From contig CP012811.1 of NCBI GenBank assembly GCA_001936135.1, positions 1,550,001 to 1,614,000 of the forward strand: a stretch of DNA of 64,000 bases, in the 5' to 3' direction. Source of the stretch: Saccharomycopsis fibuligera x Saccharomycopsis cf. fibuligera (taxonomy: Eukaryota > Ascomycota > Saccharomycetes > Ascoideales > Saccharomycopsidaceae). Under the pieces are notes generated by a model. It saw only the letters and a program-made list of their open reading frames with translations. It did no database searches and was not told where the DNA came from. Both the position numbers and the translations under genes were made by a program. Positions 23,001 through 31,356 of this stretch are shown here, one piece after another; position 1 is the first letter of the stretch, and every line of letters starts with the position of its first letter.

Positions 23001-25463
23001 ATTGGTAAAGTTGAGTTAATTTTCACTACTGTGGCAACCAACGGCTTGATTCGTAACAAAGAAGGTGCTTACGTTAAGACATTTACCAAAAAGCAAGAAA
23101 CTTATCCGTTCCAGTTGATTGTTGATGATGTGGTTAACAAGGACGAAAGATTTCAAGAAAGACCACCAAAACCAATCAATGTTGAATTTCCAGTCAATAC
23201 TAAAGTCACCTTTTTGGGTGATATTGCTTACGGTAACGAAGCAACGGTTCTTGGTTACAAATCTAACACCGAGTTGGTTTTGCAAGTTTCCAAGGTTTCT
23301 AAGGACGAGGAGCCAAATATTGGTGCTCAAAAAGCTTATAATGAAAGACATTCCTTACGTTACTTCACTTCTGGCGAGGCTGCTCAGCAATTACGTTTGC
23401 ATCCACTTTTCTTATCCAAGCTTACTTCTAGTTACTTAATTGAGAATGCCAAGGGTAAAAGAGTTAACATTGGCTTGGATTTGAAATTTGAAGGCAAAAA
23501 ATTAAAAGTCTTAGGGTTTACCAGAAGAACCGATAGAGGTTGGACATACAGTTCTCTTGCTCTTAGTTTGATTGATGAGTATAGAAATTTGTTCCCAACA
23601 TTTTTCAGAAACTTGGCTAATGCATCAAAGGGTAATCAACGTGGTGGTCCACTAGTCAATATTCAAGATTTATATCCAAAGGAAACTGATCCTTTGAAAT
23701 TGGATGACAAGCTTAAAAAAATCCTTGACTACTTAGAGACCAAAAAGTCTAAATTCAATACCACCACTTTAGCTAGTGAATCATTGAACCGTGGTGATAT
23801 CGCCGATATCGAGGAATATACTATTCAATACATCAGCAAGAAACACAATGAAATCACTAAGAATTTGAAGGGAGTGCCAATTGCTGCAATTTTGGATAAT
23901 CAGAACTCTCAACAATTGTTAAAGAAGCAATTTTTCAACCTTGGCGATCGTGTGGTGAATGTTTTGGATAGTGGTAAAGTTCCACTTTTTGCTAAAGGTA
24001 CCATTGTTGGCATTAATGTTCTTGACGAAAAAGTGTCATTGAACGTTGTGTTTGACTATCCATTGATTAACGGTAACTCTTTGAATGGGAGATTGAGATC
24101 TACTAGAGGTATGGTTGTGGAAGCATCCCACTTGTTGAATTTGACTCATAAGCAATTCATTTACCACAGTAAAGCGTCTTTGGAAAAATCCAAGCATAGA
24201 GCTCCATATGGTAAAGATTACTTGCGTCATAATCAACCAGCTTCCAACAAGGGTAACAAAAAGCCACCGGTTAATGCTGCTGCCAGTAAACCAAAGCCGA
24301 AGGCTGACAAGAAAGAATTATCCAAGGAAGAAAAAGAAAGATTGGAAAACGAAGCCAAGGAAAAAGAAGCAGGCAAGCGTGCTTTGCTAACTTTGCTCAA
24401 GAGAGCTAAAGGTGGCGATGAAGATGCTCAAAAGGCCGTCAATGAAAATGAAGGTGCAGTTAAGGCTCTTGATGACAAATTAAAGAAGACTAAGAAGGAC
24501 ACCAAGGCCCCTGCTGCTGCTTCTGCTGACACTGCTTCTGTTGCTAAAGATGCTACTAAGTCTACTCAAGAAGATAAAAAGGAAGCTACGGAGAAAGCAT
24601 CAAGTGGCGGAAGAAACATTGATAATGATAAAGCTGCCAAGGAAGTGTACGGTGCTATCATGAATGGTTTGTTGTCTGGTGGAAATTCTGCCCCAGCATC
24701 AGCCCCACCGGCTCCAGGCAGTCTTCCACCACCAAGCTTTTCTGGCCCTCCACCAGCACAACAAGGAGGATACTATCCACCGCCACCACAGCACCCAATT
24801 CCTGGTGTTGGCTACCCACATCCATTCCCTCCACCACCAAATGCTGCAGGATTTCCAATGGGTCCACCACCACCTGGCGTCATTCCGGTTCCAGCTGGTT
24901 TCCTCCCTAATGGACCTCAACCTCAAAATGCCAGCTCTAATAATGCTGCTACTACTGAATTGAAGTCTTTGCTTCAAGGCATTGGTGCTTTAAAAGTTGA
25001 CCAAAACAACGCTGGTGGTCATCCACCATACCCTCAACAAGCACCTAATGGCGTTAATGGTGTTCCGTTTTACAACAATGTGGCACCAGGCCAAGCTCCA
25101 CACCAAGGTCAAAATGTTGACAACAATGGTCAAGGAGGTAGAAGGTTTGACAATAACAACAATTTTGCTCGCGGCAGTGGCAAGAATAACTATAACAGCA
25201 ACTATTATCAAGGCCAAAACAGCAACAATAACAACCGTTATCAACCTAACAACAGCAATTTCCGTGGCGGTAGAGGCGGTAGAGGTGGTTACAGAGGTAG
25301 TAACAACAGGGGTGGTAGAGGTGGTAGAGGTGGAAGAGGTGGCCATTATCATCCAAGAGGCGGTCAGCAAAATCAAAGCCAAAGCCAAAACCAAAACCAA
25401 GGTCAAAAGGATAGCTCATCCACTAAACCTGCTGACGGTTCTGGTGCAGGAGCCCAAAATTGA
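20016..25463 (+). CDS. XRN1: 5'-3' exoribonuclease Xrn1/Kem1
   Basis: An 1815-residue cytoplasmic exonuclease that degrades decapped, 5'-monophosphate RNA from the 5' end. The N-terminal catalytic core is highly conserved: MGVPKFFKFISERWP start, YLDMNSILHNCTH, VPGEGEHKIM, GLDADLIMLG and GNDFLPNLPDLH, which carry the acidic metal ligands. A non-conserved Lys/Gln/Ala insert lies near 400-460. The region around 650-1400 has the usual Xrn1 D-domains with SH3-like segments (GDRVVNVLDSGKVPLFAKGT). The last 400 residues are a Lys/Glu/Ala coiled stretch, a Pro-rich segment (PPPAQQGGYYPPPPQHPIPG) and an Asn/Gln-rich tail with clustered RGG motifs (about 1748-1788). S. cerevisiae Xrn1 is 1528 residues and ends in a Pro/Asn region without RGG, so the tail is distinctive. 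Confidence 0.98.
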   Translation: MGVPKFFKFISERWPLISKLIDEDQIPEFDNLYLDMNSILHNCTHSSGQNYDDLTESLSEDEVYTSIFAYIDHLFNTIKPKKVFYMAIDGVAPRAKMNQQRSRRFRTALEAETQRKQQQEQEDLTGIDSGKKEKDPSKAFDSNAITPGTEFMATLSKHLKFFIHKKVTTDANWQNIDVIYSGHEVPGEGEHKIMKYIRTMKLQPDYDSNLRHCIYGLDADLIMLGMVTHDPHFCLLREEVKFGPQRGDKSKGGSTLKSLEEEKFYLLHLSLLREYLELEFSDLKNFLKFNYNFEKLLDDFILIMYVIGNDFLPNLPDLHINKGAFPLLLKTFKKFLINSDGYLNEDGKINFPRFKIWLDYLSLFEYENFENGHVDIDWFNKKLDNLSLNNENKKKLIELKKKRFEEQNKKSAKLANKTKLEVLKQKQRQQANAAAAASAASGFGALKDDVESADEDEFDLLDSKLEEFRQFDLSDGNHTYNRLFSFVEPWLLNIYSTDSARIDVLNITDDEIPELGISNRLVSDNESLPFEFLKQIAYDFDLIIVQDNESGSISLKLDIGGIDPNETVEEYQERIQNYHELIEKYAAKFGQVTEKDIAELNKQIQDSDNNDIQFENLTSYLEDEKFVDWKNAYYTSKFGFNLNNKEEFSKLAHNYLEGLQWVLYYYYKGCPSWSWYYKYHFPPRISDISAGITEDSKIEFPKDKPFTPFQQLMGVLPARSNLLLPKVYRPLMLDPNSPIIDFYPNEVEVDKNGKTAEWEYVLKLSFVDQDRLVLAMKPIESKLTPEEKHRNSFGPDLVFKFNSQIERFYKSSLPNSFRDLEGDHCIELVFELPPIDPHADKKNRGDDDYYSEDLQAKAFNHLCRGAKTGTELLSGFPTLQTIPFSHQLAIDYLVLFNFPSRSESMILTLNNPHKDLLEDASIEDICEKYLGKIIYSNWPFLKESKVVSISDGLISYSLDSNKRIIKAPLDDTERSSFNDNAKNMVRTYHINKGIKIGKVELIFTTVATNGLIRNKEGAYVKTFTKKQETYPFQLIVDDVVNKDERFQERPPKPINVEFPVNTKVTFLGDIAYGNEATVLGYKSNTELVLQVSKVSKDEEPNIGAQKAYNERHSLRYFTSGEAAQQLRLHPLFLSKLTSSYLIENAKGKRVNIGLDLKFEGKKLKVLGFTRRTDRGWTYSSLALSLIDEYRNLFPTFFRNLANASKGNQRGGPLVNIQDLYPKETDPLKLDDKLKKILDYLETKKSKFNTTTLASESLNRGDIADIEEYTIQYISKKHNEITKNLKGVPIAAILDNQNSQQLLKKQFFNLGDRVVNVLDSGKVPLFAKGTIVGINVLDEKVSLNVVFDYPLINGNSLNGRLRSTRGMVVEASHLLNLTHKQFIYHSKASLEKSKHRAPYGKDYLRHNQPASNKGNKKPPVNAAASKPKPKADKKELSKEEKERLENEAKEKEAGKRALLTLLKRAKGGDEDAQKAVNENEGAVKALDDKLKKTKKDTKAPAAASADTASVAKDATKSTQEDKKEATEKASSGGRNIDNDKAAKEVYGAIMNGLLSGGNSAPASAPPAPGSLPPPSFSGPPPAQQGGYYPPPPQHPIPGVGYPHPFPPPPNAAGFPMGPPPPGVIPVPAGFLPNGPQPQNASSNNAATTELKSLLQGIGALKVDQNNAGGHPPYPQQAPNGVNGVPFYNNVAPGQAPHQGQNVDNNGQGGRRFDNNNNFARGSGKNNYNSNYYQGQNSNNNNRYQPNNSNFRGGRGGRGGYRGSNNRGGRGGRGGRGGHYHPRGGQQNQSQSQNQNQGQKDSSSTKPADGSGAGAQN

Positions 25464-25909
25464 TTTTGAAAATCCTTTATGAATTTTTAATGTGTTAAAT
25501 AAGAATAATTCTGTGTTATTTTTTATGTGCTTCTTACTCACCTTTTTTTTATATATACTTTTTTTTTTTTTTATTTTTCAATTTGTTTTTATCTTGTTTA
25601 TCTACTATTTCCTCATTTTTGATGACTTGTATTTGTAAAAAATTGACATGTACGAATAATTATAAACGGTTTTATAGGAATAAAAATTTGCTTTTTATTT
25701 TGTTTTGCTTCTCTCATTTATGTTCTGTAAATCTCTTCAAGAGACTTAATGCGCCAAACAAAGGCTCAAATACATACGTTCTGGAAAATAGCACCATACA
25801 TTAACAGTGCTGAGATAGCATATTCAAATTAAGTTTCATTAAAATTATTTTAATATACACTTAATGAAGACAAGAAATTTTCGTGAGTTGTAATTAAAAA
25901 AAACAACAA
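25464..25909. other. Convergent 3' spacer between XRN1 and BUD13
   Basis: 446 bases, AT-rich with a T12-class run near 25560, flanked by two stop codons facing each other. No gene was seen. Confidence 0.6.
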
Positions 25910-26995
25910 CTATTCATCATAGTCCTGAAAAGATTGCCTAATAGCCCTTCGTTCTTGCAATTCATACTGTTTATCGAACCATTTTTTCTCAAACCCATTG
26001 GATCTATCCACGCCATCCCATCTATATCCAGGCAGAATATTGAACCTATTCAAAGGTGGTGGGCCCTTATTGTATAATTTTCTTCCTGTTGTTGAAGTTG
26101 GTACATTGATCCGTCGTTTAGCTGCTGCTGCTGCTGTATCACCATCACCACCAAGAGAATTGGAAATTGCAAGCAATGGATCATCTTCATGAATTTTTGA
26201 TTTCATCTCCTTGTTGAGCAACTCGTCGTTGGCATGAACCGTGGTTCGGGCATTTTTCGCTTTTTCTAAATCATCTTGATACTTTTGTCTTTTTATGGCT
26301 TCAGTGTCGCCTGCGTTACGTTGTTGGTTAATTTTCCTTTTACGAGCCTCTATTTGTTGTTGATGAAGCTCATCTTGTTTTAACTTTTCATTAATGTCAA
26401 TTTTTTGACCTTGTGCGTTTCTGTAAATCGTTTGCTGATTTACTGGTTCTGGTTCCGCTTCCGCTTCGTCAGAAGATGAGTTCAAGTCTTGCGCATACTC
26501 AGCAAGTTTTGAGTCTTTCTTTGAATCAAATGTCTGCAATCCAGCTATTGCTCCAGACTCCATACGTATTCCTTCTTCTTTTGATGATGTTGCCAACTCT
26601 GTGTGCCTCACTTTAGGGATAGCAGATGTGGACAGTCCTACCGTTTTCCAACCCTTTAGTTTCTTTTCTGATTTACTGAAGATATCGCTTCCGCTGGGTA
26701 TTGAAGGTAAGGGGTTGATGAGCTCTTCGGACATCAAAACACCTTTCGTGAGTTCTGAGCCCAGCTTTTTATTAATACTATGAGTATTTAGTCCCGGTGA
26801 TATTACTGTTCCCGGAACGGCTCGCGTAGAGAAAGAGGAGGATGAAGACGATTTGAATGGAGTGCTGCCTTCATCAATGACTATGGTTTTGGAAGAGGAG
26901 GAGGAGGAGGAGCCAGAAGCCAGCTTCTGCTTTGATTTCTTTTGCTTTTTGCCCGAACCGTAATTCTTGCTCAAGTAGCTTGACAAGCTGGACAT
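25910..26995 (-). CDS. BUD13: Pre-mRNA splicing factor Bud13 (RES complex)
   Basis: A 361-residue homologue of Bud13/Cwc26, part of the RES complex that joins the activated spliceosome and aids splicing and nuclear retention of pre-mRNA. The N-terminus ([20 protein letters not shown]) is the family start. A Ser-rich disordered middle is followed by the conserved helix [13 protein letters not shown]...[20 protein letters not shown]. The diagnostic C-terminus has [30 protein letters not shown]. The length is somewhat longer than the 266-residue S. cerevisiae protein because of the Ser linker. ATG is at 26995. The frame is intact. Confidence 0.94.
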   Translation of the reverse strand: MSSLSSYLSKNYGSGKKQKKSKQKLASGSSSSSSSKTIVIDEGSTPFKSSSSSSFSTRAVPGTVISPGLNTHSINKKLGSELTKGVLMSEELINPLPSIPSGSDIFSKSEKKLKGWKTVGLSTSAIPKVRHTELATSSKEEGIRMESGAIAGLQTFDSKKDSKLAEYAQDLNSSSDEAEAEPEPVNQQTIYRNAQGQKIDINEKLKQDELHQQQIEARKRKINQQRNAGDTEAIKRQKYQDDLEKAKNARTTVHANDELLNKEMKSKIHEDDPLLAISNSLGGDGDTAAAAAKRRINVPTSTTGRKLYNKGPPPLNRFNILPGYRWDGVDRSNGFEKKWFDKQYELQERRAIRQSFQDYDE

Positions 26996-27186
26996 AGTTG
27001 TTGGTTATATTGATATATTTATGATATTGCACTGGCTGCTAAGAATCTCTGCTCATCTTGATGATGACCTATATTTGAAATTGAAATCAATACAACAAAA
27101 AATAAAAAAATAAAAATAGAGATGCAGGTCATGTGCCCGGCCCATCGTTCATCAAATCACCAAAAGTCTCTGCTACGTTGATGTTG

Positions 27187-27531
27187 CTAACAGTAATTTT
27201 GTCCGTAAAAAGTTATTTTATGCTGTCCAAGTAATTCTACAAGAAAAGTCATTGTTTCAAAAAACTTCCGCAGCAGTTTCACTTTGTGCACAATTTTTTT
27301 TTGGTATTGACAATACTGTTGTAACTGATCATCGAGTGCAGTTTTAAATTTCCCGAAAAAATAAAAAAAATTATACAAATATTGCGGGGGCAGTAACCGC
27401 GCCTTTGAGTGAATGCAGAGACTGGTTGGTTTGAAAGTCTTTTTTAATATCTAAACAAACTCAGTTATAACTCCCTGGATAAATCCCAACTTGAGTGGCA
27501 TGAACTGCAATCCATTATATGGCCAAGACAT
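27187..27531 (-). pseudogene. Possible small gene or relic, interrupted frame
   Basis: On the minus strand an ATG at 27529-27531 opens a frame whose first 26 codons look host-like (MSWPYNGLQF...) and then meet an in-frame TAG (27451-27453). The same frame continues without another stop to 27187, ending in a helical basic stretch (QYQKKIVHKVKLLRKFFE). I recognise no family. It may be a decayed gene, a gene with an intron I cannot place (no clear GTATGT or TACTAAC), or chance. It lies 190 bp upstream of BUD13 in the same orientation. The plus strand is also open across 27455-27649, which weakens the case. Confidence 0.25.
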
Positions 27532-27863
27532 GTTAATTGATGGTAAAGAGGACTCATTTTTCTTTGCTTCAGAAGGTAATACTTCTAACAATGACATCTT
27601 TGGTTCTATAATGCCTCAGCTTGTTGATTGCGATGTTGGCAAAGAATGAGCTATGACCCCGGAAACAATAACCAGTATGATTTTGGCGGCACAGTTGACA
27701 GAACCTGTTCTTATCGCTTGTCTCCTGTTTCTTCGTGAGCCATTCTGCTTCTTTTGTGCAATACCATTGGCAAAATTCCGTGATACGCGAGGCACTAGTT
27801 CTAGGCACGGATCAAGCTGCAGTGCATATTTTCAACATTGGCGAGGCCCTGTTTTTGCTCGAG

Positions 27864-27870
27864 TATATAA
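27864..27870 (+). promoter_or_regulatory. TATA element of the aspartyl protease locus
   Basis: TATATAA about 170 bp before the protease ATG, a typical distance for a regulated yeast promoter. Confidence 0.45.
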
Positions 27871-28040
27871 ACTATTGCGGGCGCTTCAAATGTGGATTTT
27901 TGAGTTTGAATCTCAATAGCAAAGAAAAAGAGTGAATTCAACATTGGGATCAGTGTTTATACCAAAAACGTTTCTTCTTTAAAATAAAATTTTTCGCATC
28001 TAAATCCAAGACAAACCTCATTCAAGCTCACATCTAAAAT

Positions 28041-29287
28041 ATGCAGGCTAAGTTTTTGACGATGGTGCTACTTGCACTCATACCACATTTTGCCAATTCG
28101 CTCCCGGTCTCCAAAAAATCACAAGCACACCCATTGAAACTTGATTTTAACGTTGTGAAATATGACAAAACTTCAGGTTCTGGAACTGGGAGAAATACTT
28201 TGAAAGCAGCTAATGGAGTAACGTTGAAGCTTGACAACGAGTACTCAAAATATATTGCACAAATTCAAGTAGGAACACCACATCAACCATTCACTATACA
28301 TATAGATACCGGGTCGGCTGATTTATGGCTTCCTTCAGTCAACACTACTGTTTCTAAGGAAACGGGTACTTTTAATAAAGCACAGTCCAAAAGTTATCGC
28401 AAGTTCAAGGATGGATTCAAGACAGGGTATGCAGACGGAACGTATGCGCTTGGCGAATGGGGCATCGATAACATAAGCTTAGGGGCCAGTGCCTCCAATG
28501 ATAGTAGCTCAGTGACTATTAAAGATTTGACTTTTGGTATAGGCACAGATCAAAATGTTGGTCAAGGAATATTTGGGGTTGGATTTCAAGAGCTCGAAGC
28601 AATTATTTTGGAGACGAAAAATTCCAATATGATAATTTCCCAATGTTGCTCAAAAATCAAGGACACATCAAAAAGAATGCGTACTCGTTATACTTGAATG
28701 CGCTTGAAGCAGAATCGGGTCTGATCTTGTTTGGAGCCATTGATCATGCCAAATACGAAGGTGATTTAAAATACTTAGATATCGTGCCTATTGATGCCCT
28801 GGGCAACAAGGCAGAAAAACCATCAGCGTTTTACGTTAACTTGGATGGCATCAGTAGTGGAAATGCTACTTTTAGTAACCAAACATATCCTGCATTGTTG
28901 GACTCTGGTGCGACTTTGGTGTATGCTCCGGAGAAAATTTGGCAACAAATTGCCCCAAAATATGGGGTATTTGCGCCTCAGACCGGTGGTTACATCACTG
29001 CCTGTGACACTGAGGGAGAACCTTTTGTGTACAATTTTGGCGGTAAAGTTATAAAAGTACCATTCAAGGACCAGTTGTACAAGTTGAAGTTGCTGACGGG
29101 AAAACCAGTGGAGGTTGATGGCAAAGTGCAATATTTAGTTGGGTTTATGAATTCACAAAGTGATGCTTTTATTTTAGGTGACGGCTTCTTGAGATCCGCT
29201 TATGTGCATTATGATTTGGATGATGGTAAAGTTGGTATTGCTCAGGCAAAGTACACCGATGCTGAAGATATTGCTTTAGTTGAGTAA
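28041..29287 (+). pseudogene. Secreted aspartyl protease (SAP family), frame interrupted once
   Basis: A pepsin-type protease of the Candida SAP family in two overlapping frames. The first (ATG 28041 to 28697) has a signal peptide (MQAKFLTMVLLALIPHFANS), the first catalytic motif HIDTGSADLWLP and GIFGVGFQE. SAP similarity then continues in the -1 frame (KNQGHIKKNAYSLYLNALEA, PALLDSGATLVYAP with the second catalytic Asp, AFILGDGFLRSAYVHYDLDD) to the stop at 29285-29287. Similarity changes frame near an A5 run at 28617-28621, so a one-base length difference there would explain it, whether a true mutation or a sequencing error. DTGSA replaces the usual DTGSS, and no Lys-Arg Kex2 site precedes the mature domain. 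Everything else looks selected, so any inactivation is recent. Confidence 0.85.
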
Positions 29288-30113
29288 GCTATGTGAGGGC
29301 TTTTCTTGTTTGCCATCTTAAATTCATAAACTCGTGTTAGTCTCAATACCCAAAACTGCTGGTCAGTATTATGTCTGTTTTATTATTCCTGTTTTACGTA
29401 TCTTACCTAATTGATCTAAAATGATTGTTATACTTTAGTTGAAAACTCACTGGCCTGAAAAACATCTTTTATTTAGTAAAAAGTCATATAAAAGATAGCC
29501 TCAAATGTAACCAGTATGTCACGGCTTGCATCGTTGCTACTCATGTGCTTGTCATTTTTGTTTCTGTGCAATCGTCTATTCATTAGATAGATTGACGATA
29601 GTACTCTTCACGGAAGCCTAGTGTCAGTGTTAGGATGTGTTGTTGAATCATTTCACGCAATTGGAAATGGATGCGTATGTATCTATTAGACCTATGTACA
29701 AGGCTTATTGTGTGCGTCATGCCACTTATATATTTATATTCCCAGACTGAAAGAAAACCTTACTTTAGTTGTACCTGTGTTTTGCCTTAGCAAGGAATTC
29801 GCAACAGCTTATTTCTAGGCTATAACCAGGTGTACCTAGTTGACCTGACAGTTTCAAATTCTTTCATTGACATATCAGCACATCTCATGTTGGCAAGCGA
29901 CAATGTAGGTGACTAAGCAAAATAATAATGCATTTATATGCATATACCAATAGATAAGAACAGTACAAAGAATGAGACCAGAAAAAAAAAAAAAAAAAAA
30001 AAGCATTTTCAGAAGCATATCATCGTTGCTACTGTCGGGGATTGAATTATGTATCTCGTAAGATTCCAAGCTTTATTATCCAATACCGATCCTATAGCAA
30101 TAAACAACACAAA
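29288..30113. other. Spacer between protease and COX19
   Basis: 826 bases, AT-rich, with an A21 tract (29982-30002). No RNA gene or ORF of substance. The last part is the COX19 promoter. Confidence 0.55.
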
Positions 30114-30642
30114 ATGTCTTCTAGTCCAGGTATGTTCGAAAAAACAGCTTTACAGCTGCAATAACGTAACCAGACAGTTATATAATATCCGACAGTCTGT
30201 TCATGTGGGAAAAATGAGAATGTATGGCTTGACCTTGATCCGATCTGCTATGTAACATTATCCATCAGCCTGTCTATGTTCCTACAGCGCTAAAAATCAC
30301 CATAATGAACCATTTCAAACTAACAGTATTCATACAGGAAACAGTATGACAAGATGGAATCCAACGCCCCCAGAGCGTGGTTCTTTCCCTCTTGACCATT
30401 TCGGCGAGTGCACAGAACAAATGCAACAATATCTCAAATGTTTAAAGCTAGTGAGGGGCAACAATGCTCCTAATTGCCGTTTACTTGCTAAAGAATACCT
30501 CGGTTGCAGAATGGAAAATAAACTAATGGAACAGTCTGACTGGGACTCATTGGGATTGCCAAAAGATGCTAAAGAAGAGCTTAGTAAGACTGCTAAAAGC
30601 GAGACGAACATAGGTTCTAATGATACTCAAAAAAACCAGTGA
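30114..30642 (+). CDS. COX19: Cox19, twin CX9C intermembrane-space copper/redox protein (spliced)
   Basis: Two exons: 30114-30129 and 30338-30642, giving 106 residues. Exon 1 encodes MSSSP plus one base and ends at GTATGT. Exon 2 starts after ATACAG, with an AACTAAC branch site at 30318-30324. The joined N-terminus [20 protein letters not shown] resembles the S. cerevisiae start MSGNPGSS...PTPPERG, which supports the model over a start at the internal ATG 30346. The twin CX9C pairs are [11 protein letters not shown] and [11 protein letters not shown], and GSFPLDH before them is diagnostic. Cox19 works with Cox11 in cytochrome c oxidase copper-centre assembly in the intermembrane space, imported by Mia40. 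It ends with a short Ser/Lys-rich tail. Confidence 0.93.
30130..30337 (+). other. COX19 intron
   Basis: A 208-nt intron: donor GTATGT, branch AACTAAC (30318-30324), acceptor ATACAG. It splits codon 6 after its first base. Confidence 0.88.
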
Positions 30643-31356
30643 GATAGTGATTGAATACTGTGTAATTTTTTATAAAGGAACCAATGATATGATAACGATA
30701 ATATGAAGATAGTGATGTGGATGATGCAGCTACCACACAGGATAGAAAAAACAAAAAAATAAAACCCAGTATCTTGTGCAATGCATCTTTTTTGGACATT
30801 TTCCTTTAGCCTTTTTATGCAACGGCTATAAAGACAACAGCCTGTACATAGCGTGTTATGTTCATAGAGATACAATAATCTTGGAATGGTAATAGTAATA
30901 ATAGTAATAGAAACAAAAAGAACGTCAAATTACGTAGAACTGGATTTCTATAAACGCACTTCATTCTGGCTTTCACCGTTACTTAATTGCTTTTAGAATA
31001 GTAATAACTGGGAACAAAGAGTAAAATAGAAGAAAGGTAACTAGTGGTACAGATTTTTAATATAATCAAAAAGTTTCAAAAAATTTGAATTTAGATAAAC
31101 TTGAACGAAGTAAATATATCAGCCCAAATAAAATAATAAAAATAATAAATAAAGAAATCCCTAACATAACGAAGTAAAAGTAATTGCAAACAAAGTAAAA
31201 AAAAAAAAAAAGAAAAAAACTGAAAAATAATCTCAGGAAAAGTCAATATAAAAAAGAAAAGGAAAATAACTTAACAAACCAAAGAAAAAGAGAAGGATCT
31301 GCAAAGAAAAAAAATTCAAATACAAAGAATAACAAGCAGAATTAACAAGTAAAAAG
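30643..31356. other. A-rich convergent spacer
   Basis: 714 bases, strongly A-rich from 31000 on (AAATAAAG-type repeats), between the COX19 stop and the stop of the next leftward gene. No gene was seen. Confidence 0.55.

Larger units (their letters stand above)
26996..28040. other. Spacer between BUD13 and the aspartyl protease
   Basis: About 1 kb. The left part holds an interrupted minus-strand frame (listed separately). The right part is the protease promoter with a TATA element at 27864-27870. Other open frames on the plus strand (27653-27935) use non-ATG starts and are not protein-like. Confidence 0.5.
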
